34,298 nucleotides of DNA from JAWLBW01 sp041687475 (lineage in GTDB: Bacteria > J088 > JAWLBW01). The stretch covers positions 1-34,298 of the forward strand of contig JAWLBW010000008.1 of assembly GCA_041687475.1 (NCBI GenBank), given 5' to 3'. The position numbers and the translations under genes were made by a program. The notes below the pieces were generated by a model that was not told the origin of the DNA, ran no database searches, and saw nothing but the letters and a program-made list of their open reading frames with translations. Of the stretch, positions 14,670 to 24,409 are shown piece after piece (position 1 is the first letter of the stretch; every line of letters starts with the position of its first letter).

Positions 14670-17600
14670 AAACAAACGCTTGCCTTGCGCTGTTGGTTTT
14701 CGCAGCCGTCCTTATCGAACCGGCCTCCGGTGCGGCGCAGAGCCCGCCGCAGGCACTGCTTGAAGAGCCGGTGCCCCCTTCACCCAGGCGCGCCCTCGCC
14801 ATCGACGATCCCGACGTGGTCGACTACGGTGTGCGGGCCCGGGTTTCGGGCCGCATGTTCGACGCCGCGAAACTGGCGGTGCGTGACATGCTGGGCCAGT
14901 GGTCTGAGCCCGTAAGCACCAAGAACTCGAATTTCCACAGCATGCCGGGAGGCTTCAACACCATTCTCGACCCCGGCTACGATATGACCGCCAAGTCGGC
15001 GGGGGGCGTGCGAACGACGCCCGTCGAGCTCATGTGGGCCTGGCGTACCGACAACTGCACCGGAAACGATGCGGCCTGCCTGGCGTTGACCGCCGATAAT
15101 GCCCGGAAATTTCACTGGCTGCAATCGCGCCGGCCCGGCGACCCCGGTACCCCCTGCAACAACGATGACCGGGTAGCCGTCAATGCCTGCGGGGCACATA
15201 TTGCCCAGGGCATTCTCTGCAACCAGCGCGGCGTTCCCTCGTACATGCAGACCTTTCAGCGCGAGCACGGCTTCTTCGTGGCCCCCGAGGGGCAATGTTA
15301 TACGCAGCAGAGCGCCTGTATGTGGAATCGGCGCGGCTACTGTTACGACGATGTCTGCACCCACCCGCAGTTCAACGAGCTGGGCCTGTTGTGCGACATG
15401 GACCCGCTGACCGTCGACGGGCAGGGCGCGGCCGCCGGAGAAATCTACATGAACGCCGGCGTCTACATTTTCCCCAATGGATTCGTCGAGAACGCGGCCG
15501 GTGGTGGAGCGGCATACCCCGGCTGGCAGAAGCCCAGAACCCTGAACTACGGCGGCGACGGCGACTATTTCGGCTACATTCCTCCGAACCGGTATGGAGT
15601 GTATACGGGTCGCACGGCCGACCATCACCCGCTTCGCCTTTCCGAACTCGATGGCGGGGGCCTGCGATGGGCGGCCAGCGGGTTTCCGACCGGTAAGCCC
15701 GACTACGACCCGTCTAGGGCTTATGACCAGCTTTTCGGTTCCTATTTCCGGGCGGGCGACGACATCGCCTTCTACCCCGATGTGCGCCAGATGCAGATTC
15801 ACTCCATCGACCGTGATTCTGTTTCCACCTCGATCTACGGGCCGAAGGCCGTGGCGGGTTGTGGTGAAGGGCCGGTGTACACGGGACAGCTCGATGGCAA
15901 CGGCGAGCCCATTTACTTCAACGACCGGGTGCCGCAGTGCCTGCGTCCCAAATCGTACTGGGACGCCACGCAGGAAAAATGGATAGCCTGTAATGCGTAC
16001 GACACCTATCTTACCGACGGTGTCACCCTGAACCCCGATCGCGACGACAACAGGGTACTCTACCCGGGCGACGATCCGGCGCGAACCTGCGGGGCGCAAG
16101 GTACGAACCCCATGCTGCCGAACAACGCCGGTTGGAGTGCGCTGGCCCTCGAGCAACTTGATCTCGATACCGCAAACAATGAAATCGACCTTCGCTTGAG
16201 CGGCGATGAATGGCGTCTCGAGATGGCGCTGTTTTTCGATTTCGCCACCGAATGCACCATCGGCGTAAGCTATACCTCGCCCCAATGCGACGGAAGGCCG
16301 GGTCACCAGGTCAAGCGTAAGTGGGCCACGGGCGCCATGATGATTGACAACCTGCTGCTTGAAGGGTCGGCGAAGCTCTACAGTCTTGACGACCAGTCGT
16401 GCGGCGCCACGGGCGGCGATTGCGACGACCCCTGGCTGGGAGGCGACGATAATCTGGTCAGGCCCGATCGCTTCCGCATCGGACTTAACCTGCCGACGGT
16501 GTCCATCAACACCTATCCAGACGTAAATCGATTTCGAGCGGTTTTTCAGGATCTGAGCGCCGGCGGCGGCACCTGCTATCACGAACTCTACGGCATGTGT
16601 GTATTCCGGCTCGGCACCGGTACGGCCGAGGGCGGTCTGCTCGTCGAGCAGATCTCGGCCGAGGTCGCCAACGTATTCACCGACGAGTTCCGGAAGATCA
16701 TTCACGACGCCGTCGACGGCATTAACGAAAGCCTGCCGAACCTGAGCACCCTGCTTGGCGATCCCTGGAATTTCGGTAACTCGCTCATCGACGTCGGACT
16801 CTTTCTCACCGGCAGCGCCGGCGACGCCGTGCCCGACCCGGCCGATCCTTCGCGCAACATCTGGGAGGTCGATCTGCAGGCCGGGCCTTCGGGCGCCAAC
16901 AAGATGATCAACCTGAACGCTTCATTGGGATTCCGAGCGCTTGCCTTCGAGCCGCCCAACGGTGCCGGTATCATGGAAGTCGATCATCCGGCCGACGGTA
17001 TCGAACCCGATTCCTTCTTCGGCGTACCCACCCTGGTATACCCCGACACCGGCAGCTGCCAGGTATCGGTGCGCGGCACGGGGGTGACGCCGGTATGGCT
17101 GGTCTCGGGCACCTCGTACACCTATACGAACGCAACCGGCATCGTTTCCGGTCCGGCCGCCAACGTCAACTACAATGGTTCGTTCTTTTTCGATCGTTCG
17201 ACATGGCGCTGGGGCAAGATTTACAACGTTTCGCGCATCAACAACAACTACCGCATCGACGACGGACGCGGCGCCGATTTCACGGGCGGTAACTACGGAT
17301 TCTCGGCCGGTTGGCTGACGCTGCCGGCTTCCTTCGCCCAGGGAAGTATGGCCGATATTCGTGTCGGCGATCAGTTCTGGCTCGACGCCAGCCCGGGCAA
17401 TGTCTACATCGTGTCGGCGGTCGACGCCGGAAACCGACGCATCCGACTCGATCTTGAAAACGCCCAGGACATGAGCGGCTCGGCCCTGCAGCTTGACGGT
17501 TCGCAAGGCTGGTCCATGATCAGTCGTCGGTGCGCGCGTCTGCGCGAGCTGTATCCCGACATCAACCCCGATCAGCAGTACGACTACGGCGACCATATGC

Positions 17601-19600
17601 TCGAAGGGTCGTGGACCGATCCGAAGACCGGCAAGACCTACATCGGCCGCGACGTGGTCGATCCGTACTGGATGGCGCCGGTCAAGACCGCGCCCTCGTG
17701 GTGCATGACGCCGCAGCGCGCCAGGCAGGAAGCCGACGCCTTCGCGAGTCGTTTCCCCATGAACACCTGGCTCAGTTTCGATGCGACCGATACGCCGCCG
17801 GCAGGCACGACCATGGGCATGCCGGTTGGTCGCCAGACGCTCGGTACCTGGGACACCATTCCCGGAACGGCCGCCTACGGCGGGCGGGGCATCGTTCAGC
17901 AGAACCAGAACGACTACCAGGTCAAGGAGCCGACGGCCGTCGCTTATGACGGTAGCGTGCACATTCACCAACGTACGTTGAACCAGCTGGTGCACGCAGT
18001 CGTGACCTCGGGTTCGGCGTGTCTCGAGTTTGCCCAGACCGACGAAGAAACCGGTGAACGGACGCCTTGGGCCGACTTCCTCACGACCGACCGCTTTGCG
18101 GCGTTCATTCCCGAAATACAGTCGCAATTTCCCGGCGCTCCGGTAAAGCTGCGTATTTCGCCGCAGAGCACGCCGCGCGTGCGCACGGGCATCGGCAACC
18201 TTTCCTACGCGCCCACGGTCGGGGGCAGCGCCGCCATCGTCAACGAGCCCTATACCATCGGCGCGGCGCTGCCCGATCTTCAGATAAGCGTGGTGGTTAC
18301 CGATACCCAGGCGGGCGTCGACATTCCCGTGTTCAAGATGAATTGGAATGCGGTTGTCGGCATGTACCTGCGCGTCATGCGGCAGTGTCACCAGCTCGAC
18401 CCCAAGCGTGACGACCCGCAGTGTACCAGCCTCGATCCTCTCTTCCGCACGATTTCAGGCTACTGGCAGCTCTATCTCGACTTCGGGAATGAGAGTCTGG
18501 CATCCGAGTTCGAAGCGCCGCTGAACGGCATCGACGGCTTCCAGGAGGGTCGCTTCACGCGCAGCGAACTGGTCTGCCCCGATTGCGCGGGCTCAAACCT
18601 GGCCGAGTCGGGAAGGGCCAAATTCGAGATTCTCGAATCGTACTGCGGGCCGAATTGCGACATGCTCGGCCTGTCGCAGACGCTGGTGACGCTGCTCGAC
18701 GCTTCGCTGAGCCTGTACGTCGACACGCGGGCCTCGACCGACTTCCTCACGCCGACGCAGACGGGGCCCGAGGTTCCGGGGCGGTTCTTCGACGTCGACT
18801 TTCTCTATATCGGGCCCGACGGCCCCAACGACGACGGCATCGGCACAAGTACCGCCGGCTCGCGTGGCGACTACCTGTCGCTCTATTTCCGCCAGTTCGG
18901 CGAGCTTGATCTGAACGCCATCATGGGGGCATTGGGGGCGCCGCCCGCGATGCTTCCGCAGGTGAGTGTTCCCGCGCTGGAAGGGGTGCGCTACGTTACC
19001 ACCAACAGCCCCCGGTTCGACACCGCGATTCAGGCCGCCCCCGGTATGGATGTCGATTCGGAACTGTACACGTGGCGCCTCAACAGCGGCTTCTGGCGAA
19101 CCCCGCGTTCGGGCGAGATCGTTCTCGATTCCCTGACCGAGGGAAGCCACGTGCTTGAGGTGCGTTCGCTCACCGACACCGATATGGGCATGTTGAGCAA
19201 TCCGACGCCGAGCCGGATTGAATTCGTGGTCGACACCGTGGGGCCGAAACTGAACATTCGGCCTGCCGAGAAGGGCAGCTACCGGAACTCGGTGCGCGTG
19301 GTCGCAACCGACCTGCAGACGCCCGACGACGAGCTGAAGGTCGAATACGCCTTCAACGGCGGCCGTTGGGAAAGGCTCGATGGGCGAAAGATTTCCCTGG
19401 CCGGCCTGGGCGAGGGACGGCAGACATTGCGGTTGCGCGCCACCGACCTTGCGGGCAACACGACCACCGTCGCCCGTGAAATCGTCGTTGCCGACGGCGG
19501 GTTCTGGGGTTGTGCCGCCGGGGGTAGTTCGACCGAAGGCCTGGCCCTTGTGTTCACCGTTCTCTTCGTAGTCGGGCTGCGCAGGCGCTTCGCGCACTGA
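14666..19600 (+). CDS. Large secreted protein with MYXO-CTERM-like C-terminal sorting tail
   Basis: 1644 residues. A signal peptide covers about residues 1-24 (hydrophobic core, cleavage near SGAA). The N-terminal ~300 residues of the mature protein are rich in Cys. The middle ~1000 residues match no family I recognise and contain many Asp/Gly/Tyr-rich segments. Two Ig-like domains occupy roughly 1465-1530 and 1533-1610, the second ending in LRATDLAGNTTTVAREIVV. The last 34 residues have Cys1616 in a Gly-rich context (GGFWGCAAGG), a hydrophobic helix (about 1625-1638) and RRR at 1639-1641. This order matches the MYXO-CTERM type of tail, which a sortase-like intramembrane protease processes near the Cys. 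GGGGGAGGA precedes the ATG, which overlaps the upstream stop. Likely a cell-surface protein; activity unknown. Confidence 0.85.
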   Translation: MKTNACLALLVFAAVLIEPASGAAQSPPQALLEEPVPPSPRRALAIDDPDVVDYGVRARVSGRMFDAAKLAVRDMLGQWSEPVSTKNSNFHSMPGGFNTILDPGYDMTAKSAGGVRTTPVELMWAWRTDNCTGNDAACLALTADNARKFHWLQSRRPGDPGTPCNNDDRVAVNACGAHIAQGILCNQRGVPSYMQTFQREHGFFVAPEGQCYTQQSACMWNRRGYCYDDVCTHPQFNELGLLCDMDPLTVDGQGAAAGEIYMNAGVYIFPNGFVENAAGGGAAYPGWQKPRTLNYGGDGDYFGYIPPNRYGVYTGRTADHHPLRLSELDGGGLRWAASGFPTGKPDYDPSRAYDQLFGSYFRAGDDIAFYPDVRQMQIHSIDRDSVSTSIYGPKAVAGCGEGPVYTGQLDGNGEPIYFNDRVPQCLRPKSYWDATQEKWIACNAYDTYLTDGVTLNPDRDDNRVLYPGDDPARTCGAQGTNPMLPNNAGWSALALEQLDLDTANNEIDLRLSGDEWRLEMALFFDFATECTIGVSYTSPQCDGRPGHQVKRKWATGAMMIDNLLLEGSAKLYSLDDQSCGATGGDCDDPWLGGDDNLVRPDRFRIGLNLPTVSINTYPDVNRFRAVFQDLSAGGGTCYHELYGMCVFRLGTGTAEGGLLVEQISAEVANVFTDEFRKIIHDAVDGINESLPNLSTLLGDPWNFGNSLIDVGLFLTGSAGDAVPDPADPSRNIWEVDLQAGPSGANKMINLNASLGFRALAFEPPNGAGIMEVDHPADGIEPDSFFGVPTLVYPDTGSCQVSVRGTGVTPVWLVSGTSYTYTNATGIVSGPAANVNYNGSFFFDRSTWRWGKIYNVSRINNNYRIDDGRGADFTGGNYGFSAGWLTLPASFAQGSMADIRVGDQFWLDASPGNVYIVSAVDAGNRRIRLDLENAQDMSGSALQLDGSQGWSMISRRCARLRELYPDINPDQQYDYGDHMLEGSWTDPKTGKTYIGRDVVDPYWMAPVKTAPSWCMTPQRARQEADAFASRFPMNTWLSFDATDTPPAGTTMGMPVGRQTLGTWDTIPGTAAYGGRGIVQQNQNDYQVKEPTAVAYDGSVHIHQRTLNQLVHAVVTSGSACLEFAQTDEETGERTPWADFLTTDRFAAFIPEIQSQFPGAPVKLRISPQSTPRVRTGIGNLSYAPTVGGSAAIVNEPYTIGAALPDLQISVVVTDTQAGVDIPVFKMNWNAVVGMYLRVMRQCHQLDPKRDDPQCTSLDPLFRTISGYWQLYLDFGNESLASEFEAPLNGIDGFQEGRFTRSELVCPDCAGSNLAESGRAKFEILESYCGPNCDMLGLSQTLVTLLDASLSLYVDTRASTDFLTPTQTGPEVPGRFFDVDFLYIGPDGPNDDGIGTSTAGSRGDYLSLYFRQFGELDLNAIMGALGAPPAMLPQVSVPALEGVRYVTTNSPRFDTAIQAAPGMDVDSELYTWRLNSGFWRTPRSGEIVLDSLTEGSHVLEVRSLTDTDMGMLSNPTPSRIEFVVDTVGPKLNIRPAEKGSYRNSVRVVATDLQTPDDELKVEYAFNGGRWERLDGRKISLAGLGEGRQTLRLRATDLAGNTTTVAREIVVADGGFWGCAAGGSSTEGLALVFTVLFVVGLRRRFAH

Positions 19601-19606
19601 GAAGGC

Positions 19607-22600
19607 ATGACGCGGGCGTTCACCATCGTCGTGCTGCTGTTCATGGGCCTGTCTTCCTGTACTGAGGAAGATTCGAAGCCCGTGAAGCACGGCGATGAGC
19701 CCGTGGCCCCGGGCATTCGCCTCGAACCGCCCGCCGGAAGGTACGACGCATACGTGCTCGAGGTAACCGTCAGCGCCGAAGCCGATGGCGTGAGCCTTGC
19801 CGCGGCGCTGAACCGTACGCCCGCATCCGACCAGATCGATTGGAGCGACGGACCGCTTACGGTGCGTATTGAGTCAAGCGCAAGCGTGCAGGTGCTCGTG
19901 CGCGACGGCGACGGGCGCATCTGGGGACCTTATGGTCACGAGTACCTGCTTGCCGGACGCGATCTCGATGGCCGTTGCGCGATTCAGCTTCCCGAGCGCC
20001 TGTATTACGGACCCGCCGAAAGCATACCCCTTTCCGTGACCTACTCGCTTCCGACGGCGCTGTCGGCGGTTCAGCTGACGGTCGACGGCAAACCGGCCGC
20101 GTCGTTTGCGTCGGCCGAAAGTCCCCGGGGAACCACCACGATTACGCTGCCTCCCCTGGCCAATGAGAAGGGGTACGACGTGACCTGCAAGGTTGCGGGG
20201 CCGGGTTTGACCGATGATGTGGGCAACACCGTGCGCGTCTACGTCGACGCGACTTCGCCCGAGGCCGCGTGGTTGACGGCCGGTCCGTATACGCCACCGA
20301 CACACTACCGGTTGCAGGCGGCCGACGCGGGTTCGGGGGTGGAACGTGCCGAACTTTGCGATACGGCAATGCAGTATTGCCTGCCAATGTCGACGACGGG
20401 TGACGGGCGCTTTAGCTTCGGCACCGCCTTCATTCCCGGCGCCGCTGAAGGCTTTGCTGTTGTCGCTCGTGTTTACGACAATGCCGGAAACCCGGCTATT
20501 CTCTCGGCGCGTGAGATCGGGGTCGACGAGCTGCCCGACGGCGCCGAGCCCTTCATGCATGCGGTTACGCTTACACCGGCCGCAACCTTCGATTTCGCTG
20601 CATGGCTCATGGGCGAAGTGGGAGAAACGCCGACGGAAGTACGAACGCTCGCATTCTCGGCAATGCCTTCCGAGGCGCTTGAGCTCGATACGGGGTACAA
20701 CGAATTCCTCTTTCGCCGACCGGGGCGCTCGGGGTGGGACACGTTCGGCATTTATCACGCCGGTGTCGAGGTCGCTTTGCCTTACCGCGAACCGGTCGAG
20801 CAGGCGCCGTGGCTCGTGTACGCTTCGCATGCGACGCTTCCCGGCCTGCAGTCCTGGTTGGTCGACGTGCTGCCGCCCGGAACCGAATCGTTTGCGCGCG
20901 CCTGGTTCGAGGTTCCCCGGCTGTACTTTGTCGAAGACCTTGACGGCGAGGGCGATTGGGATGAAAGCGAGCCGCTATTCATTCTTGACGTTCCGGCCGG
21001 GGATGACGGCGAAGGACCCTGGCTTCGCCGCGGCGCCCCCCTTCTTGCCGGATTGTCGGAGGCCGTGAGCTCTCCGAGCGCGATTACCCGTGAGGTCGAC
21101 GTCTCGTGTGCCGATTGCGCCGCCGGCGGTCGCCTTTTGGGCCAGCGCACGACGCCGGCCTCGCTTGTTCCTGCCGAACGTACCTCGTGGAATGACGATC
21201 TCGCCGCCCTCTCTCCGGTGCGCGTCGCGCTGGCCGGCGCCCCCGAAGACGCCTGCCTGTTGTTCTGGGATGAAGACGGCAATCAGGTGGTAAACGCCGA
21301 CGAGCCACGAAGCTTCACTACGTGCGGCGCCGCCGAGGCAACCCTGCGGCGCGAGAAAATACTGACCGCTTCGCATCGCGAAGACCAACTGATCGTCGAC
21401 GGCATTCCCTACGGCGGCACGGCCACCGGTTATGTCGAGGTACGCGACGCCGCCGACGTTCCGCTGCTTCGAACGCCGCTGGAAAATCTGCACGACCACC
21501 AGGGCACGGGGCGGCGCGAACTCTCTCTTCCGCTTGCCGGTTACTGGCCTTCACGCCTTCAGGTTTACGCCGCCAATGGACATGCGGCGGTGAACCTGCC
21601 GGGCCGCGCCTCGCCGATAACGACCACCATCAACATCGAGGTGCGCGATGAAGGCGGCCAACCGGTTTCCGCAGCGCTCGAAACCGAATGGCCGGGCAAT
21701 GCCGATTTTCGTATCTATGACGAGACCGTACCGTTCGTCGCGGTGTCCCACGATCCGGTTTACCGGCCTCGGGTGCGCGCCCTGCGCGACGGCTACCTGA
21801 GTCAATGGGTCTACGCCGATGAAGCGTTCACCACGGTTCCCATCGTCACGGCCGCATCGGCAGGCAGGGTCGAGGGGTATGTTCGCGACGGGCTGGGCAA
21901 TCCCGTTCGCGATGCCGTCATTGCCTGGGAAGCCGATCCCTGGTCGGCGCGCACGTACAGCCGGTCCGACGGATGGTACGCCGTTCCCGTTCTCGGTACG
22001 GGGCGCCTCTCGGTCACGAGCCCGGGCAGACGAACGGCGGCTACGCCCGTCGAGACCTACGCGGCCGGCGTTACCGAGCGGGTCGACCTGACGGTGCCGC
22101 CCGACAGGCTTGCGTTTCCGGCCGGAATGCTGTCCGATCCCGCGCAGACGTGGATCGAGGGTTCGGTGTCGGGGGCTCCGTTCACCGACGATCTGTTCGT
22201 CTGGGCGCCTCTCGACGCCGGTAACCATACCCTGCATGCCGATGGCGGCCTGCGCCGTGCATTCGTGAGCCCCGGCGCCATTCCGGGTATCGCCCTGGCC
22301 GAGCCCGCCATGCACCACATCGGGTGGAGCGACGAGCTGCTGGCGTCGACCCTGACGCTGCGCTGCGGGGCGCGACTGCAGCTATTGGCCTTCGGCACGG
22401 CTCCGCTTGTCGACTCGCCCTGCTGGGAATGGTGGGCCGATTGGAAGGGACAGCGATTTTTTCTCGGCCGTGCCGACCCCGAGGGGGGAATGCCGTCGGC
22501 GGGACTCAAGTTCTGGACCACCTCCGTAAGCGCGGGGGGAAACCCCGCAGCCGGCCAGACCGTGCGCTTTCGCGATCTTCTCTTCAACCGGGGCGTCGAG

Positions 22601-22762
22601 GCCGAAACCGGCGCGCATGGTGAATTCGAGGTCATGCTTCCATACGGCTTCTATCGAGCCGAAACGCCCGGCGGAACCCCGTATCGCTTCGAGTCGGGGC
22701 ACTCGGCGCTCCTGCACGTGACGCACGGCGATCTGCCCGTCGGAAGCCTGGTTCTGCCGTGA
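19607..22762 (+). CDS. Large lipoprotein with EF-hand-like loops and CarboxypepD-like domains
   Basis: 1051 residues. The lipobox L15-S16-S17-C18 follows a short hydrophobic signal. Early parts look like beta-sandwich (Ig-like) domains. Two 12-residue acidic loops resemble EF-hand/dockerin calcium sites: D444-L-D-G-E-G-D-W-D-E-S-E455 and D555-E-D-G-N-Q-V-V-N-A-D-E566. The C-terminal third has segments of the carboxypeptidase-regulatory-like type, clearest at about residues 752-800 (VEGYVRDGLGNPVRDAVIAW, then SRSDGWYAVPV), with related segments before (~675-750) and after (~970-1051). No catalytic motif is visible, so a structural, adhesive or partner role is most likely. GAGAAGG lies directly ahead of the ATG, 6 bases after the stop of the tail-sorted protein, so the two are certainly one operon. 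Confidence 0.82.
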   Translation: MTRAFTIVVLLFMGLSSCTEEDSKPVKHGDEPVAPGIRLEPPAGRYDAYVLEVTVSAEADGVSLAAALNRTPASDQIDWSDGPLTVRIESSASVQVLVRDGDGRIWGPYGHEYLLAGRDLDGRCAIQLPERLYYGPAESIPLSVTYSLPTALSAVQLTVDGKPAASFASAESPRGTTTITLPPLANEKGYDVTCKVAGPGLTDDVGNTVRVYVDATSPEAAWLTAGPYTPPTHYRLQAADAGSGVERAELCDTAMQYCLPMSTTGDGRFSFGTAFIPGAAEGFAVVARVYDNAGNPAILSAREIGVDELPDGAEPFMHAVTLTPAATFDFAAWLMGEVGETPTEVRTLAFSAMPSEALELDTGYNEFLFRRPGRSGWDTFGIYHAGVEVALPYREPVEQAPWLVYASHATLPGLQSWLVDVLPPGTESFARAWFEVPRLYFVEDLDGEGDWDESEPLFILDVPAGDDGEGPWLRRGAPLLAGLSEAVSSPSAITREVDVSCADCAAGGRLLGQRTTPASLVPAERTSWNDDLAALSPVRVALAGAPEDACLLFWDEDGNQVVNADEPRSFTTCGAAEATLRREKILTASHREDQLIVDGIPYGGTATGYVEVRDAADVPLLRTPLENLHDHQGTGRRELSLPLAGYWPSRLQVYAANGHAAVNLPGRASPITTTINIEVRDEGGQPVSAALETEWPGNADFRIYDETVPFVAVSHDPVYRPRVRALRDGYLSQWVYADEAFTTVPIVTAASAGRVEGYVRDGLGNPVRDAVIAWEADPWSARTYSRSDGWYAVPVLGTGRLSVTSPGRRTAATPVETYAAGVTERVDLTVPPDRLAFPAGMLSDPAQTWIEGSVSGAPFTDDLFVWAPLDAGNHTLHADGGLRRAFVSPGAIPGIALAEPAMHHIGWSDELLASTLTLRCGARLQLLAFGTAPLVDSPCWEWWADWKGQRFFLGRADPEGGMPSAGLKFWTTSVSAGGNPAAGQTVRFRDLLFNRGVEAETGAHGEFEVMLPYGFYRAETPGGTPYRFESGHSALLHVTHGDLPVGSLVLP

Positions 22763-22777
22763 GCCCACGCCCTGCAA

Positions 22778-22806
22778 TTGTTCTTCCCGAACGCGGTTGC
22801 TATCAT
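22778..22806 (+). promoter_or_regulatory. Promoter of the UbiA-module cluster
   Basis: TTGTTC (22778-22783), a 17-base spacer, then TATCAT (22801-22806). Transcription would start near 22813, only about 10 bases before the ATG at 22823. A CGAAC / GTTCG inverted pair (22788-22792 and 22807-22811) brackets the -10 and may be an operator. Confidence 0.6.
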
Positions 22807-22822
22807 GTTCGCGCGGTAACCG

Positions 22823-24409
22823 ATGCGTCAATTTCCTGAGAACTTCGTGAAGCGTTTACGTGTGCAAAGCTCCGGCGATCACGGTGCCGGCGCCGACGAG
22901 AATCCCTTCGACACGTACGGGCTTCTGTTGTTCTGTCTGTTCCTCGGCGCCTTTCGGGTACTTGCCGAATGGGGCATTGCCGGCGGCTATCCGCTTCTTC
23001 CGCTGGCCGACCTGCTTACAGCCGGCGGATTTCTCTGGGCAACCGTGTTTGTCTTCACCGCGGTCTTGCGTCTGACCGTCGGGCAACCCTGGGCGAACTC
23101 TTTTCCCTTTGCCCTCGGCATGGCGGCCGTGATTGCGTTGCCGCCCTTCTTCGACGGCCTGGTTGCAGAGGGGGCCCGTTACGGCGTGCTCTGGCGTTTC
23201 CCCGTCGATTGGCGCTGGGCGCTTTACAGCCCCGAGGCCGGTGTTACCGGCGGTACCGCACTTGCCTGGTGGGGTGTAATCGTCGCGGCCGGCACCTATA
23301 CGCTTCAGAAGTCGCGCAGCCCCGTTCGCGCCGCAGCGGCTTCGGCAGCATGTTATCTCGGTGTCGCGTTTCTGATCGGGGTGCTTCCCATGCTCGCCGA
23401 GCAGACGCGCCTCGGGCTCGCCTGGCCGCCCTCGCACCGGGGAACCCTGCTTACCCAGTACCACGTGCTCGCGTCGCTGCTCGCGTACTTTTTCCTGCGT
23501 CCGACGCTGCCGCAGGGGCTCGTTCGCCGCATTCAGCACGCCTTTCCCTTCGTGATGTTCTGCTTCGTGGGCGCGGCCTTTGCAGGCGCCGTTACCGCAT
23601 CGACATTCGTTTACGCCTTCCTTCTTCTGCTTGTCTTCGCCACCGCCCTGGTGCAGAACGACTTCCATGATGCCGCCGAAGACGGGCTGCAGGGGCGCCT
23701 CCGGTACGTCGAGGCCGAAGACGTTCGCTTCATGACCGTAAGCATGGGCTTGATGATTGCGGCATTGCTGACGGCCGGAACGAAAGCTGCGTTACCGCTG
23801 CTGGTCGTACTGGTGCTGTCGATGCTTTACAGCTATCCGTTTTACCGCGCCAAGCGCTGGTTTCCTTCCAATCTCAAGATGGAGGGCATGTGGGGACTCA
23901 GCTCCTTCACGCTCGGTATCGTCGCGGCCCTTGAAGAGGCAACCTTCGGGGTGCCTCGCTGGTCGCCGATACCCCTGCCCGAAAAAACGGGCGAAGCGCT
24001 GGGGGCTTTCGACGGCATGACGCTCACGGCCATGCTGCTGGTGTTCGGGGGCTACTCGCTGGTAGCCGTGCTCAAGGACTACAAGGACTGGGAGGCCGAT
24101 CGATCAACCGGTATCCAGACGGTTTACACCCTGGCCGCACGGCGAGGTTGGTCGCTTGAAAGGGTGCACACGCTGGTGCTGTCGCTTTCGGCGGTTTCGC
24201 TGGCGTCGGCGCCCCTTCTGCTGGCCGTGTCAGACCGCATCGCGTGGAGATTTGCACCGGGCGGCGCGGCCGCCGGTGTCTTGCTGTGGCTCTTGATGGC
24301 GGGTTCGCCCTCGGCCCGACGTTTCAAGGCGACCCTGCTTCTGTTGACGGCGTTCTTTCTGTTCCTTGTGCTTGCGCTGAGCTTTTCGCCCGGTGGTGAA
24401 ATGCCATGA
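22823..24409 (+). CDS. UbiA-family prenyltransferase with N-terminal membrane domain (active module)
   Basis: 528 residues, almost all membrane helices. Residues ~30-240 are an extra multi-helix domain that I cannot name, with an RLTVGQPW motif and a PPFFDGL segment. Residues ~240-528 are a UbiA-type domain with both Asp-rich motifs: N279-D-F-H-D283 followed by E286-D287, and D419-Y-K-D422-W-E-A-D426 followed by R-S-T-G. In UbiA enzymes these bind Mg2+ and the prenyl diphosphate donor for transfer to an aromatic or lipid acceptor. Most UbiA proteins are ~300 residues, so this is a composite form. The acceptor is unknown. The start has no ribosome site and a very short leader. The stop overlaps the next start by ATGA (24406-24409). 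Confidence 0.85.
   Translation: MRQFPENFVKRLRVQSSGDHGAGADENPFDTYGLLLFCLFLGAFRVLAEWGIAGGYPLLPLADLLTAGGFLWATVFVFTAVLRLTVGQPWANSFPFALGMAAVIALPPFFDGLVAEGARYGVLWRFPVDWRWALYSPEAGVTGGTALAWWGVIVAAGTYTLQKSRSPVRAAAASAACYLGVAFLIGVLPMLAEQTRLGLAWPPSHRGTLLTQYHVLASLLAYFFLRPTLPQGLVRRIQHAFPFVMFCFVGAAFAGAVTASTFVYAFLLLLVFATALVQNDFHDAAEDGLQGRLRYVEAEDVRFMTVSMGLMIAALLTAGTKAALPLLVVLVLSMLYSYPFYRAKRWFPSNLKMEGMWGLSSFTLGIVAALEEATFGVPRWSPIPLPEKTGEALGAFDGMTLTAMLLVFGGYSLVAVLKDYKDWEADRSTGIQTVYTLAARRGWSLERVHTLVLSLSAVSLASAPLLLAVSDRIAWRFAPGGAAAGVLLWLLMAGSPSARRFKATLLLLTAFFLFLVLALSFSPGGEMP

Noticed and set aside
14780..16705. 641-codon minus-strand open frame under the tail-sorted protein
   Set aside because: It lies antisense to a gene with clear signal peptide and sorting tail, and shows no domain or start signal of its own.
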